Shown in pieces: positions 25,917 through 34,641 of a DNA stretch of 64,000 nt. The stretch lies in assembly GCA_027450185.1 (NCBI GenBank), contig DAIDKF010000014.1:1-64000 (forward strand), given 5' to 3'. Origin of the DNA: Granulicella sp. Lineage in GTDB: Bacteria; Acidobacteriota; Terriglobia; Terriglobales; Acidobacteriaceae. The number at the start of each line of letters is the position of its first letter. Positions within the stretch are counted from its first letter, which is position 1. The notes beneath the pieces were generated by a model. It saw only the letters and a list, made by a program, of their open reading frames with translations, did no database searches and was not told the origin of the DNA. Made by a program: the position numbers and the translations under genes.

Positions 25917-26773
25917 CGCATGGATAGGATGGGCAGCATCTGATCGAGCCAGGCATGGACCCAGTCCGCGACGAGTTTTGGCGCCTCCTCAGCCGGGCGG
26001 TGGCCGACGCCCGGGAAGGTGATCAGCTCGGAGTGGCGCAGGTGGGAGCGGAGCTTGGCAGCGGACTGGAGCGGAACGGCGCGGTCGCAGTCGCCCCAGA
26101 GGATGAGGCTGGGCGTCAGAAGCGGACGGCGCATGGCCTTGCGCAGTTGGGACATGTCCTGATGCCAGGTGCGGAGCAGACGGAGGAGATGCAGAACCGT
26201 TCCGGGAGTACGGAGGTTGTCGCGATAGGGCTTGAGGCGCTGGGGAGTGTCCGAGCTTTGGGGGCCGGCCATACGGCGCAGGCCGATCATCTGGATCCAC
26301 TCCGGGAACCAGGGCATGATGTGGGCGAAGAGCTGCCCGGGCCGGGAGAGATAGAAGCGGATGAGCGGATCGCCTTCGTCGAAGTAGGGATGGGCCGGAG
26401 CCAGAAGAACGAGCGAATGCAGAGCATCGCGATGATGGGCGGCGAGACTGAGGGCAACCGCTCCACCATGGGAGTGACCGAGAACTATGGGCTTGTGCAG
26501 TTCGACGACGGCAAGAAAGCGGCGGACGTGTTCGGAGGTGGTGAGGAGACTCGCATCGATGTCTTCACGGCGCTCGGACTGGCCGGCTCCGGGAAGGTCG
26601 AGGGCGATGACGTGCTGATCGGGATGCAGCTCCTGGAGTAGCGGAAGGAATGTCTCCGCACAGCCCATGAGCCCGTGCAACAGGATGAGCGAGGGATGAC
26701 CCTTCGCCGCCGTTCCCTTTTCAAGGTAGGAGAGGCAAAGGCCATCAATACGAATCTCGCGGCGATCGATCAT
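25841..26773 (-). CDS. alpha/beta hydrolase
   Basis: A 310-residue alpha/beta-fold hydrolase: oxyanion LLHGLMGCAETF, LDLPGAGQSER, nucleophile elbow GHSHGGAVAL, acid in LWGDCDRAVPL, and base His in FPGVGHRPAEEAP. A cap region lies between residues 130 and 225. The fold core ends at WVHAWLDQML; the following 27 or so residues (YSANSSASHALTT and onward) are encoded in the overlap with the convergent hydrolase and resemble no domain. Substrate unknown; lipase, epoxide hydrolase and haloperoxidase-like roles are all possible. Confidence 0.82.
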   Translation of the reverse strand: MIDRREIRIDGLCLSYLEKGTAAKGHPSLILLHGLMGCAETFLPLLQELHPDQHVIALDLPGAGQSERREDIDASLLTTSEHVRRFLAVVELHKPIVLGHSHGGAVALSLAAHHRDALHSLVLLAPAHPYFDEGDPLIRFYLSRPGQLFAHIMPWFPEWIQMIGLRRMAGPQSSDTPQRLKPYRDNLRTPGTVLHLLRLLRTWHQDMSQLRKAMRRPLLTPSLILWGDCDRAVPLQSAAKLRSHLRHSELITFPGVGHRPAEEAPKLVADWVHAWLDQMLPILSMRYSANSSASHALTTPPITPSFDSGN

Positions 26774-27243
26774 AGGGTGGAAATCTACTCTTGCGGGGAT
26801 GTCAGCGATTCGGGATACAAAGATCGAGCAAGCCGGTTGCCTGCCGAGTGCGCATTCGAATCCAGGCGTGTGGTTTCATCACCTGAGTTATTAAGATTAC
26901 GTGAACATCGGCAAGGAATACAGCGCAATCGGCCCGATATGTCGCCCGATCGACTGCCCGTGTGCTGTGGGTGCATACAAAATTTAGATGCGGGGCAGCG
27001 TGATCCGGACTGTCCGCATCACGAGAGAGCAGCGAAGAACGTCAACCTGGGAATTGAGTGCATCCACAGGATCGCCGCGTTGGAACCAATGTATTCTGAA
27101 ATTCGTATACGCCTATGATTTAGTACATTCAGCGGGTAGTAATTTTCTTAGCCTCCCACTTTCCATGAATTTTTGGGAGCTTTGTGGCATTACGCCTTTG
27201 GCAGATGATTTGCAGGCATGGAACTGAAAGACGGAACTCTCCC
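26774..27243. other. 470-bp intergenic region before the PDZ kinase
   Basis: No supportable gene. A TAGATT hexamer at 26782-26787 (minus strand) lies 8 nt before the hydrolase ATG. CTCCCA and TGGGAG near 27153-27179 form a small inverted repeat. A nine-codon frame (ATG at 27218, encoding MELKDGTLP) ends by overlapping the kinase GTG. The rest looks like ordinary 5' regulatory DNA with a lower GC content than its neighbours. Confidence 0.5.
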
Positions 27244-30210
27244 GTGAAGAGCGGCGCTCAAACTCGACTGCTGGCGATCGTTCTAGCGGTGTTTACACTG
27301 GCAGCTCTGGGCCTGGCGATTGCGAATTTTATGCAGGAGAGCAACTACTCGCCTGCAACGGACGGCGCAAGCTGGACGGAGACGACGGGAGGTTTACGCG
27401 CGTACCAGGTGCCGCCGGATACCCCGGCGTATCGTGCGGGGGTGAGGCCGGGCGATATTCTGACCGCGGTAAACGATACTCCCACGCCGCAGTTGGCATC
27501 GCTGGAGCGCGAGATCTACAACAGCGGCGTGTGGTCCAAGGTGAGGTATTCCCTGCTCCGCAGAAGCGGTGGCGCGGCGAAACTGGTCGAGATTCCGGTG
27601 GTGGTCTACCTTGAGCCGACCGACCGTACGGACTGGCAAGTGGAGCGGCTGATTGCACTGGTCTACCTGGCGATTGGGCTGTTTGTACTGTTTCGACGCT
27701 GGACAGCGCCCAAGTCAACACACTTTTTCGTCTTCTGCCTGGTGTCATTCATTCTGTACGCGTTCAAGTACACGGGAATTCTTGACGGCCTCGACATCAC
27801 GATTCTGACGGGCAACGTCATCGCTACGGAGCTGCAACCGGCACTGTTTCTGCACTTCGCGATCAGCTTTACGGAAGAGCCCTCGCGGCGCCGGCGGCGG
27901 CTGCTCTATCCGCTGATCTACCTGCCGGGAGTGGCGCTGGGTGTCCTGCGCTATCTGTCATATACACACTGGGAGTCGACGGGCGAGTTGCAACTGCGGC
28001 TGAACAAGCTCGACTATGTGCACCTGGCCACGTTTTATGTTCTTGCGGCAATCGTGTTCTGGGTGAAGTATCGCGAAGAGGAGCAGCCGCTACAGCGGCA
28101 GCAGTTGAAGTGGCTCTCGCGCGGAACCGTGCTGACCGTGATTCCATTCACGGCGCTGTACGTGATTCCGTTCCTGTTCGATGCGTACATTCCGAGCGCG
28201 CTGACCCGAGTGGCGCTGCTGTCGCTGATTCTGCTGCCCCTCACGTTCAGTTGGGCCATCGTTCGCTACCGGTTGATGGACGTGGACCTGATCTTCAAGC
28301 GGGGCGCCTCTTATACGCTGGCGACGGCGGCGCTGGTGGGCATCTACTTTGGCGTCGTGGCGCTGAGCGCGGAGATTGTGCACAAGCGGTTCGAGCATCT
28401 GGGCGAGTGGGGGCTTGTGGCTGCGGTGATCGTGACCGGGCTGGTCTTCGACCCGCTCAAGCGCGTGATCCAGGGACACATGGATCGGGTGTTCGACCAG
28501 AAGAGCATCGACTACCGCGAGACGCTGGTGGAGTTTGGCAGCGAATTGAATGCGCAGACGGACCTGCGCACGTTGATGAATTCAATTGTGGAGCGGCTTC
28601 CGGAGACGCTGTTGGTAACCCGCGTCGCGGTCTTCCTGGCACAGGAGGACAACACCGGGAACAAGAGCAGATTCTCGCTGGCGGCATCGCACGGACTCTC
28701 GCAGCAAGTGCTGTCGAATGCGGATTTGCTGGAGCTTGGGTTCCTCGATTTCGATAACCGCGACAGCAGCAGCCACCTGTTTTTTGAGACTCCCAACGCC
28801 ATGCTCCGACTGCCCGATGCGGAGCGGAAGACTGCCGCTGCACTGGATCTGAATTACTACGTGCCGTGTCGAGCGGCGCGGCATGAGGGCACGGGACGAA
28901 GCACGATTGCGGTGCTGGGACTGGGACGAACCGGGGATGGCGACTTTCTTTCAAGCGAAGATATGGAACTGCTCGAATCCCTGGCTGGATACATTGGGAT
29001 TGCAATTCAGAATGCGCAGCTTTATCGGCGGCTGGAGCAGAAGATTCTTGACTTCGAGCGACTGAGAGACTTCAACGAGAACATCGTCGAGTCAATCAAT
29101 ATTGGCGTCTTTGCCGTGGACCTCGAAGACTGCGTGGAGAGCTGGAATGCGCAGATGGAGGTGATGTATGCGACGCCACGGGCAGATGCTCTGCGCCATC
29201 CGCTGCGCGAAGTCTTCCCTGCCGAGTTCCTGCAGGAGTTCGACCGGCTGCGCGGCGAGCAGGGCGTGAGCACGCTCTACAAGTTTCGCCTGCCCACGCC
29301 GACCGGAGAGGCGCGCATTGCCAACATCACGATTGCTCCGCTGCTGAACCGCGACTTTCAGGCCGTAGGGCGGATCGTGATTGTGGATGACATTACCGAC
29401 CGCATCAACATGGAGACGCAATTGACTCAGGCTGAAAAGCTGTCGTCGATTGGATTGCTGGCCGCTGGCGTGGCCCATGAGGTGAATACACCTCTGGCGG
29501 TGATCTCGAGCTATGCGCAGATGCTGGGCAAACAATTGCGCTCGGATGAAGCAACACATGCGCGGTTGCAGCCGGTGCTGGAGAAGATTACGCAGCAGAC
29601 GTTCCGCGCATCGGAGATTGTGAATGGGCTGCTGAACTTTTCGCGCATGGGCAGTGTGGACTTTGGACGCGTGGAAGTGAATGCGATGGTACGCGACACG
29701 GTGTTGCTGCTGGAACACCAGATGCGTTCAGCGGGAGTGGCCGTGGCCACGGAGCTGAGCGAGGATCTGCCGGCTGTATCGGGAAATCGCGGCAAGCTAC
29801 AGCAGGTGCTGGTGAACCTGGTGCTGAACGCGAAGGACGCGCTGCAAGAGAAGGGCAGCGGCAGCGTACGCATTTTGACTGCGCGCACGTCCAAGGGAGT
29901 GGAGATCCGCGTGGAGGACAATGGCGTGGGCATGTCGGCCGAGGTGCTGCGCAAAATCTACGATCCTTTCTTTACGACCAAGAGCAACCCCAAGGAAGGA
30001 CAACGCAAGGGCACCGGCCTGGGTCTGGCCGTAACCTATGGGATCGTCCAGGAACACGCCGGCACGATCGAGGTCACCAGCACACCAGGCGAAGGAACGG
30101 TGTTTCGGCTGGAGTTTCCCGGAGCGGATACAGCGGGACAGCGTCCTCAACATAAGAGACGCTCCGGCAACGAGCCAGCGAGTGCAGAAGGAAAGGAAGT
30201 CCATGTCTAA
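27244..30210 (+). CDS. PDZ-multispan-GAF-PAS sensor histidine kinase
   Basis: A 988-residue membrane kinase. In order: one span at about 11-30; a periplasmic PDZ domain at about 45-120 (YRAGVRPGDILTAVND); roughly seven to nine spans between 135 and 400; a GAF-like domain around 435-590; a PAS domain around 610-725; HisKA with AAGVAHEVNTPLAVISSY (His745); and HATPase with LVNLVLNAKDAL, VEDNGVGM and GTGLGLAVTYG. The H-E-V-N-T-P box is the NtrB-like type. It overlaps the NtrC-like regulator by 8 bp, so the two form a pair. A periplasmic PDZ suggests sensing of protein C termini or misfolding. I chose GTG 27244; ATG/TTG alternatives upstream are weaker. Confidence 0.88.
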   Translation: MKSGAQTRLLAIVLAVFTLAALGLAIANFMQESNYSPATDGASWTETTGGLRAYQVPPDTPAYRAGVRPGDILTAVNDTPTPQLASLEREIYNSGVWSKVRYSLLRRSGGAAKLVEIPVVVYLEPTDRTDWQVERLIALVYLAIGLFVLFRRWTAPKSTHFFVFCLVSFILYAFKYTGILDGLDITILTGNVIATELQPALFLHFAISFTEEPSRRRRRLLYPLIYLPGVALGVLRYLSYTHWESTGELQLRLNKLDYVHLATFYVLAAIVFWVKYREEEQPLQRQQLKWLSRGTVLTVIPFTALYVIPFLFDAYIPSALTRVALLSLILLPLTFSWAIVRYRLMDVDLIFKRGASYTLATAALVGIYFGVVALSAEIVHKRFEHLGEWGLVAAVIVTGLVFDPLKRVIQGHMDRVFDQKSIDYRETLVEFGSELNAQTDLRTLMNSIVERLPETLLVTRVAVFLAQEDNTGNKSRFSLAASHGLSQQVLSNADLLELGFLDFDNRDSSSHLFFETPNAMLRLPDAERKTAAALDLNYYVPCRAARHEGTGRSTIAVLGLGRTGDGDFLSSEDMELLESLAGYIGIAIQNAQLYRRLEQKILDFERLRDFNENIVESINIGVFAVDLEDCVESWNAQMEVMYATPRADALRHPLREVFPAEFLQEFDRLRGEQGVSTLYKFRLPTPTGEARIANITIAPLLNRDFQAVGRIVIVDDITDRINMETQLTQAEKLSSIGLLAAGVAHEVNTPLAVISSYAQMLGKQLRSDEATHARLQPVLEKITQQTFRASEIVNGLLNFSRMGSVDFGRVEVNAMVRDTVLLLEHQMRSAGVAVATELSEDLPAVSGNRGKLQQVLVNLVLNAKDALQEKGSGSVRILTARTSKGVEIRVEDNGVGMSAEVLRKIYDPFFTTKSNPKEGQRKGTGLGLAVTYGIVQEHAGTIEVTSTPGEGTVFRLEFPGADTAGQRPQHKRRSGNEPASAEGKEVHV

Positions 30211-31642
30211 GACGGCGGTGACCGACCAGATTGACGAGCCGAATGTAGGCGTGCGTCCTCTGGGACAAAGAATTCTAATCATCGATGACGAGGCGGGTAT
30301 CCGCGACTCGCTCGAGACACTGCTGACGCTGGAGGGATTTCGCGTCGACCTGGCAGCCGACGGAACTGCGGGGCTGGACCAGTTGACGCGCAATGCGTAC
30401 GACCTGCTGCTGCTGGATCTGGCCCTGCCGGGAGAAAGTGGCATTGATCTTCTGCCGCGCATTCGCGTCCTGGTGCCGGATCTGCCGGTGATCATGATTA
30501 CGGCCTTCGGTACGGTGGGCAATGTGGTGGATGCGATTCGCGCAGGGGCATCGAACTTCGTCCAGAAGCCATGGGACAACGAAAAGCTGCTGGCGGATAT
30601 TCGTGTGGCGATCGGCAAGAACCACGCCGAACAAGAGGTGGTATACCTCAAGCGCACGCTGAAGCAACGCGTGTCATTTGAGAATATCGTGGGCAAGAGC
30701 GAGTCGATGCTGCGCCTGTTCGATCTGGTGGCGCAGGTGGCGCCAAGCCGGTCGACGGTGCTGATTCAGGGCGAGAGCGGTACGGGCAAAGAGTTGATTG
30801 CCAAGGCCATCCATGCGCACTCACCGCGTCGCGAGAAGCCGTTTATCCCGGTGAACACCGGGGCGGTGCCGTCGGACCTGCTGGAGTCGACGCTGTTTGG
30901 CCACGAGCGCGGAGCGTTTACTTCAGCGGTGGCGGCCAAGAAGGGGTTGTTCGAGGTTGCGGACGGTGGAACCCTGTTCCTCGATGAGATTGGCACGATG
31001 CGCATGGATATGCAGGCCAAGATTCTGCGCGTGCTACAGGACAGGCGCTTCATGCATGTGGGCGGAACGCAGGAGATTCAGGTGGACATCCGGATCGTCG
31101 CTGCGACCAACGTTAATCTGCAACAGGCGGTGCAGGAGGGCCGCTTCCGCGAAGACCTCTTCTACCGGCTCAATGTGATCTCGCTGGAGTTGCCGCCGCT
31201 GCGTAATCGCAAGGAGGACATTCCTCTGCTTGCGAAACACTATCTGAAGTATTATGCCGAAGAGAACGGGCTTCCATCTCCAGAACTGGCGCCGGAGGCG
31301 CTGCGCCTGATGATGGACTACGAGTGGCCGGGCAATGTGCGCGAACTCGAGAATGCAATGGAGCGAGGAGTTGTGCTCTCGAATGGACCGATGCTTACGC
31401 AGGATCTGCTGCCGGCACAGTTGCGCGGCAACACTTTCTCTACGGCGCTGCTCGAGCAACGACCGGATGCTTCCCTGTTCGATGTGATCGAGGATATCGA
31501 GCGGCGCATCATTGCAGACCGGCTGGAGCGATGCAACTGGAACCAGACGGAAGCATCAGAGTTCTTCCGCATACCCCTTTCGACGCTCAATCAGAAGATC
31601 AAGCGGCTGAATATTGTGCTGAAGAAACGCGCCCGTGAATAG
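30203..31642 (+). CDS. NtrC-family sigma-54-dependent response regulator
   Basis: A 479-residue activator: receiver domain with the acidic pair in LIIDDE and phosphoacceptor Asp72 in LLLLDLALPGESG; AAA+ domain with Walker A GESGTGKE (190-197), the sigma-54 contact loop GAFTSA (237-242), Walker B GTLFLDEIG and WPGNVRELENAMERG; and a C-terminal Fis-type helix-turn-helix (EASEFFRIPLSTLNQKIKRL). The contact loop is GAFTSA instead of GAFTGA. It is translationally coupled to the PDZ kinase through ATGTCTAA. Targets should carry -24/-12 promoters; none was found convincingly near the kinase itself. Confidence 0.93.
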   Translation: MSKTAVTDQIDEPNVGVRPLGQRILIIDDEAGIRDSLETLLTLEGFRVDLAADGTAGLDQLTRNAYDLLLLDLALPGESGIDLLPRIRVLVPDLPVIMITAFGTVGNVVDAIRAGASNFVQKPWDNEKLLADIRVAIGKNHAEQEVVYLKRTLKQRVSFENIVGKSESMLRLFDLVAQVAPSRSTVLIQGESGTGKELIAKAIHAHSPRREKPFIPVNTGAVPSDLLESTLFGHERGAFTSAVAAKKGLFEVADGGTLFLDEIGTMRMDMQAKILRVLQDRRFMHVGGTQEIQVDIRIVAATNVNLQQAVQEGRFREDLFYRLNVISLELPPLRNRKEDIPLLAKHYLKYYAEENGLPSPELAPEALRLMMDYEWPGNVRELENAMERGVVLSNGPMLTQDLLPAQLRGNTFSTALLEQRPDASLFDVIEDIERRIIADRLERCNWNQTEASEFFRIPLSTLNQKIKRLNIVLKKRARE

Positions 31643-31672
31643 TGCTTGCCAACGCATCAAAACAGATCTGCT

Positions 31673-33211
31673 CTACGGCCTGTCCGGAACCTCTTCGGAG
31701 GTGAAGGTCGAGCCGGGAAGCCCTGCACTGTTATAAAACCAATTTTGGACGACATTACTCCAGCCATAGCGCACATAGCGCGGGTTTGGCACACCCGGCG
31801 CGGAGACTACGATCGTCTCGCCTTGAATCATTGCCGAAGCAGGGACAAATTGATGGTCGCTGCCGGCGACTTCAAAACCTTCCATCGACTTATTCGCAAA
31901 CCGTAGGCCGTTGGCGTTATCGAACCAGACGCGGATTGCTCCGGGTTCGGTCGTGGCCTCGCGGAAGAGCGGAGAGGCATATGCGACGGGCTCGCCGTAG
32001 ACGAGTCCGCGGGCGGCGAGTGCCAGACGCCTGGCTACAGTCTGCTTATCGGCGGGATGAACGTTTTCAGGATTACCTACATCCAGCGAAACGGCCATCG
32101 CGGTGTTCGTTACGAAGAGGGTGCGTCGCTGCGCATCGCGAACCATTCCCCAGTATTCCCCAGGAGAGTGGAAGCTGGAGATCTGAACGAAGAGAAACGG
32201 AAGATTTCCCTGCCCGAAATGCGCACGCCAATCCTCGATGAGCGCCGGAAATAGGGTGCTGTAGTGAGGTGCGCGTGTGGGCGCGCTGTCGGTCTCTCCC
32301 TGATACCACAGGAAGCCCTTGATGGATTCGTTCATCAGCGGCGCGATCATACCGTTGTACAAGCCCGCTGGCAGCCATGACGATTCTTCTGGGTGCCACG
32401 GGTGCGTGGGAACGGGCCTTCCGGCGGCCTTTGCGGATGCTGCAGCGGCATTCTCCGAAGCAATCTGCGCGTTAAGGTTCGTCTGTTGATCGGCAAATTT
32501 TGCGCGGTTGCTGAAGGCTGGCCAGAGCGCGGGATCGTTACCAAGAGTGTCCAGCGACAGCCATGAATCGATGGGCGTTCCACCCCACGTGGCATCGATC
32601 AGGCCGATGGGAACATGTTCTTCTTGCGCGATCTCGCGGCCAAACATGTAGGCGATCGCAGAAAACTCGCGCGCGGTTTCCGGTGTGCACTGCGACCACT
32701 GGCCCGCTACATCCTGGAGTGGAACATCTGAACTCTTGTGCTCGACCAGTAGCAGACGCAGCATCGGGTTGTTGGCTGCGGCGATCTCCTTTTCAGAATT
32801 CTGCACAGACGCAGTGGGAGGGAATCCTCTCAGCGGCATCTCCATATTGGATTGCCCGGAGGCGATCCAAACATCGCCGACCAGAACGTCGCGGAGCTCC
32901 TTCTTCCCTTCCTGCGGTCCTCCATCGATGATGAGCGAGTACGGACCGCCGGCATGCTCGGGCATTAGCCACGCTGTCCACTCGCCGAGTTCGTCGGCCG
33001 TGGCAACCAGGGATTGAGCGTGAAATCCGATCTTCAGCCTTGCGCCAGGTGTAGCCCAGCCCCACACGCGGACGGGAGCCTCGCGTTGCAGAACAGCGTG
33101 ATCGCTGAGGATATTGGGCAATTTGATCTCAGCACCTGCCCTCCAGTTGCCTGCCAGGACGGTGAGACCGATCGATAGAACTGTTGCGACGTGGGATCGA
33201 AGATTCAGCAT
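31673..33211 (-). CDS. exported sialate-O-acetylesterase-like carbohydrate esterase
   Basis: A 512-residue secreted SGNH-fold esterase of the SASA type. It has a signal peptide (VATVLSIGLTVLAGNWRAGA), a beta-sandwich start (SDHAVLQREAPVRVWGWATPG), the catalytic Ser in ASGQSNMEM, WGGTPIDSWLS, GFLWYQGETDS and the His of NVHPADKQ. Bacterial members remove acetyl groups from sialic acid or from plant hemicelluloses. Next to GH5 and GH44 genes in the same orientation, a role in deacetylating xyloglucan or mannan is the better guess. A GGAAA ribosome site precedes the ATG. Confidence 0.82.
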   Translation of the reverse strand: MLNLRSHVATVLSIGLTVLAGNWRAGAEIKLPNILSDHAVLQREAPVRVWGWATPGARLKIGFHAQSLVATADELGEWTAWLMPEHAGGPYSLIIDGGPQEGKKELRDVLVGDVWIASGQSNMEMPLRGFPPTASVQNSEKEIAAANNPMLRLLLVEHKSSDVPLQDVAGQWSQCTPETAREFSAIAYMFGREIAQEEHVPIGLIDATWGGTPIDSWLSLDTLGNDPALWPAFSNRAKFADQQTNLNAQIASENAAAASAKAAGRPVPTHPWHPEESSWLPAGLYNGMIAPLMNESIKGFLWYQGETDSAPTRAPHYSTLFPALIEDWRAHFGQGNLPFLFVQISSFHSPGEYWGMVRDAQRRTLFVTNTAMAVSLDVGNPENVHPADKQTVARRLALAARGLVYGEPVAYASPLFREATTEPGAIRVWFDNANGLRFANKSMEGFEVAGSDHQFVPASAMIQGETIVVSAPGVPNPRYVRYGWSNVVQNWFYNSAGLPGSTFTSEEVPDRP

Positions 33212-33316
33212 GTGATTTTCCGACGCTCATGGTTTCATGATTAGAAGAATGGGGCAAGAGAGGCAGCAAGGCCGCGCCTAAGAGAGAAGTTGATGGACCA
33301 ATCTCGGTTGGTCGAA

Positions 33317-34480
33317 TCAACGTGCGATGGGGGGCATCCGCAATCCAAGAGCATCGATATCGGCTTCGTCAGGGACCACCGTAGCTCCCTGGTGGTGAAC
33401 AATGCCAAAGTTTCCGCTCCAATCCCACACAGCCCAGCCAATACCGTTTTGAGCCAATGCAACCCGCACATCATGCAAATAACGAGCGCGGGACTCCGGG
33501 GGAGCTGTATCGCGGAAGGCTCCAAACTCATTACACAGGATGGGGACATGATGTTCTCTTCCCCAGTCCGCAGCGAATGCGATGTGCTGGCGTATCGACG
33601 CAGCATTCCATCCATCAGCGCCATACAAATAAAGCTGGTAACGAGCGTAGTCGTTCGGTATATCTTTCATGCGATCGGCGAGCTCACTTGACGTAGCGGG
33701 GTACGGAATATCTTTGAAGTAATTCCACTCAAATGAACCCCATGTTGCTCCCTGATGAGTGAAGGCATACGGCTCGTAGAAGTGGAAGTTGTAGATGATG
33801 TTTGGATCATCGATCGTCTGCGTGGTGAGCAGGTCGCCGAGGCTGTCGTAATGCGCCCCAGACGCAATGATCGTGTGCTGCGTGTCAATCTGCCGAATTG
33901 CCGCGACTGTAGCGCCTTCGATGCCGACCCAGCGGTAGGGGTCCTGTTCTTCCGACTCGTTCATCAATTCGAAGAAGAAGCGATCAGGGTCGCGGTCTAC
34001 GAAATGCTTAGCCAGAACCTGCCACAGCATGATGAACTGGTCTGCACCAGACTTGCTTGCTAGCTGTTGCTTGTAGTCATCCCTAGGAAAGACGACAAAA
34101 TCTATGGCGAGACCTTCATGCATTGCCAAGTCAATTGCCGCATCGATGCGCTTCCACACCTCATCTTTGTTTGCAGCCAGAAGGCCGCCTTGCATCAGCA
34201 ACGTCGGGTCCAGCGGGAAGCGCACATATTGAATGCCCATCGCGTGCATCGCGCGGAAGTCAGCCGTAGTAATGTAGGTCGAGGTGTGCAAAGCGGAGTA
34301 CTCGCCCCAGCCTCCAAACCATCCCGAAAGATTGGTGCCTTCGGTCAGTGTAGCCGCTCGGCGGAAAGCCACTGCATGATCGCCACTCACGATCTTCTGC
34401 TGTGCTGTTGACGCGCTGGAGCAACAGAAAGCTGCGAGAGCCAGGCCGAGAGTAGCAAGAGTTTTAACGCGCATCTCCAT
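33317..34480 (-). CDS. exported GH5-family glycoside hydrolase
   Basis: A 387-residue secreted (beta/alpha)8 enzyme with a signal peptide (LATLGLALAAFCCSSASTAQ). GH5 features include the GTNLSGWFGGWGEY start, MGIQYVRFPL, the acid/base Glu175 in ELMNESEE, NFHFYEPYAFTHQG, and the nucleophile Glu318 in CNEFGAF. Likely an endo-beta-1,4-glucanase or mannanase. I chose ATG 34480 because AGGAG lies 5 nt upstream. It sits between the esterase and GH44 genes on the same strand, forming a small polysaccharide-degrading group. Confidence 0.9.
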   Translation of the reverse strand: MEMRVKTLATLGLALAAFCCSSASTAQQKIVSGDHAVAFRRAATLTEGTNLSGWFGGWGEYSALHTSTYITTADFRAMHAMGIQYVRFPLDPTLLMQGGLLAANKDEVWKRIDAAIDLAMHEGLAIDFVVFPRDDYKQQLASKSGADQFIMLWQVLAKHFVDRDPDRFFFELMNESEEQDPYRWVGIEGATVAAIRQIDTQHTIIASGAHYDSLGDLLTTQTIDDPNIIYNFHFYEPYAFTHQGATWGSFEWNYFKDIPYPATSSELADRMKDIPNDYARYQLYLYGADGWNAASIRQHIAFAADWGREHHVPILCNEFGAFRDTAPPESRARYLHDVRVALAQNGIGWAVWDWSGNFGIVHHQGATVVPDEADIDALGLRMPPIAR

Positions 34481-34641
34481 TGTTCTCCTTGGATACCAGT
34501 TCGTGATTGATTCTGTACAAAACATCATGAGACTCTCCCGACGAAATCTGTGCTCCGGCTCCAATCCAGCAATTACGAGAACCGCATCCTTCAAGTGAAG
34601 CCCGTCGCCAGCGATTGCGCTGAACCAATATCTGGAAGCAT

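Noticed and set aside
26850-26910. dif-like site in the spacer before the PDZ kinase
   Set aside because: TTACGTGAAC resembles a XerD half-site, but the inner ATAA/TTAT symmetry is missing.
27181-27203. Sigma-54 promoter before the PDZ kinase
   Set aside because: TGGCAT and a downstream GC occur, but the GG-to-GC spacing is 13 instead of 10.
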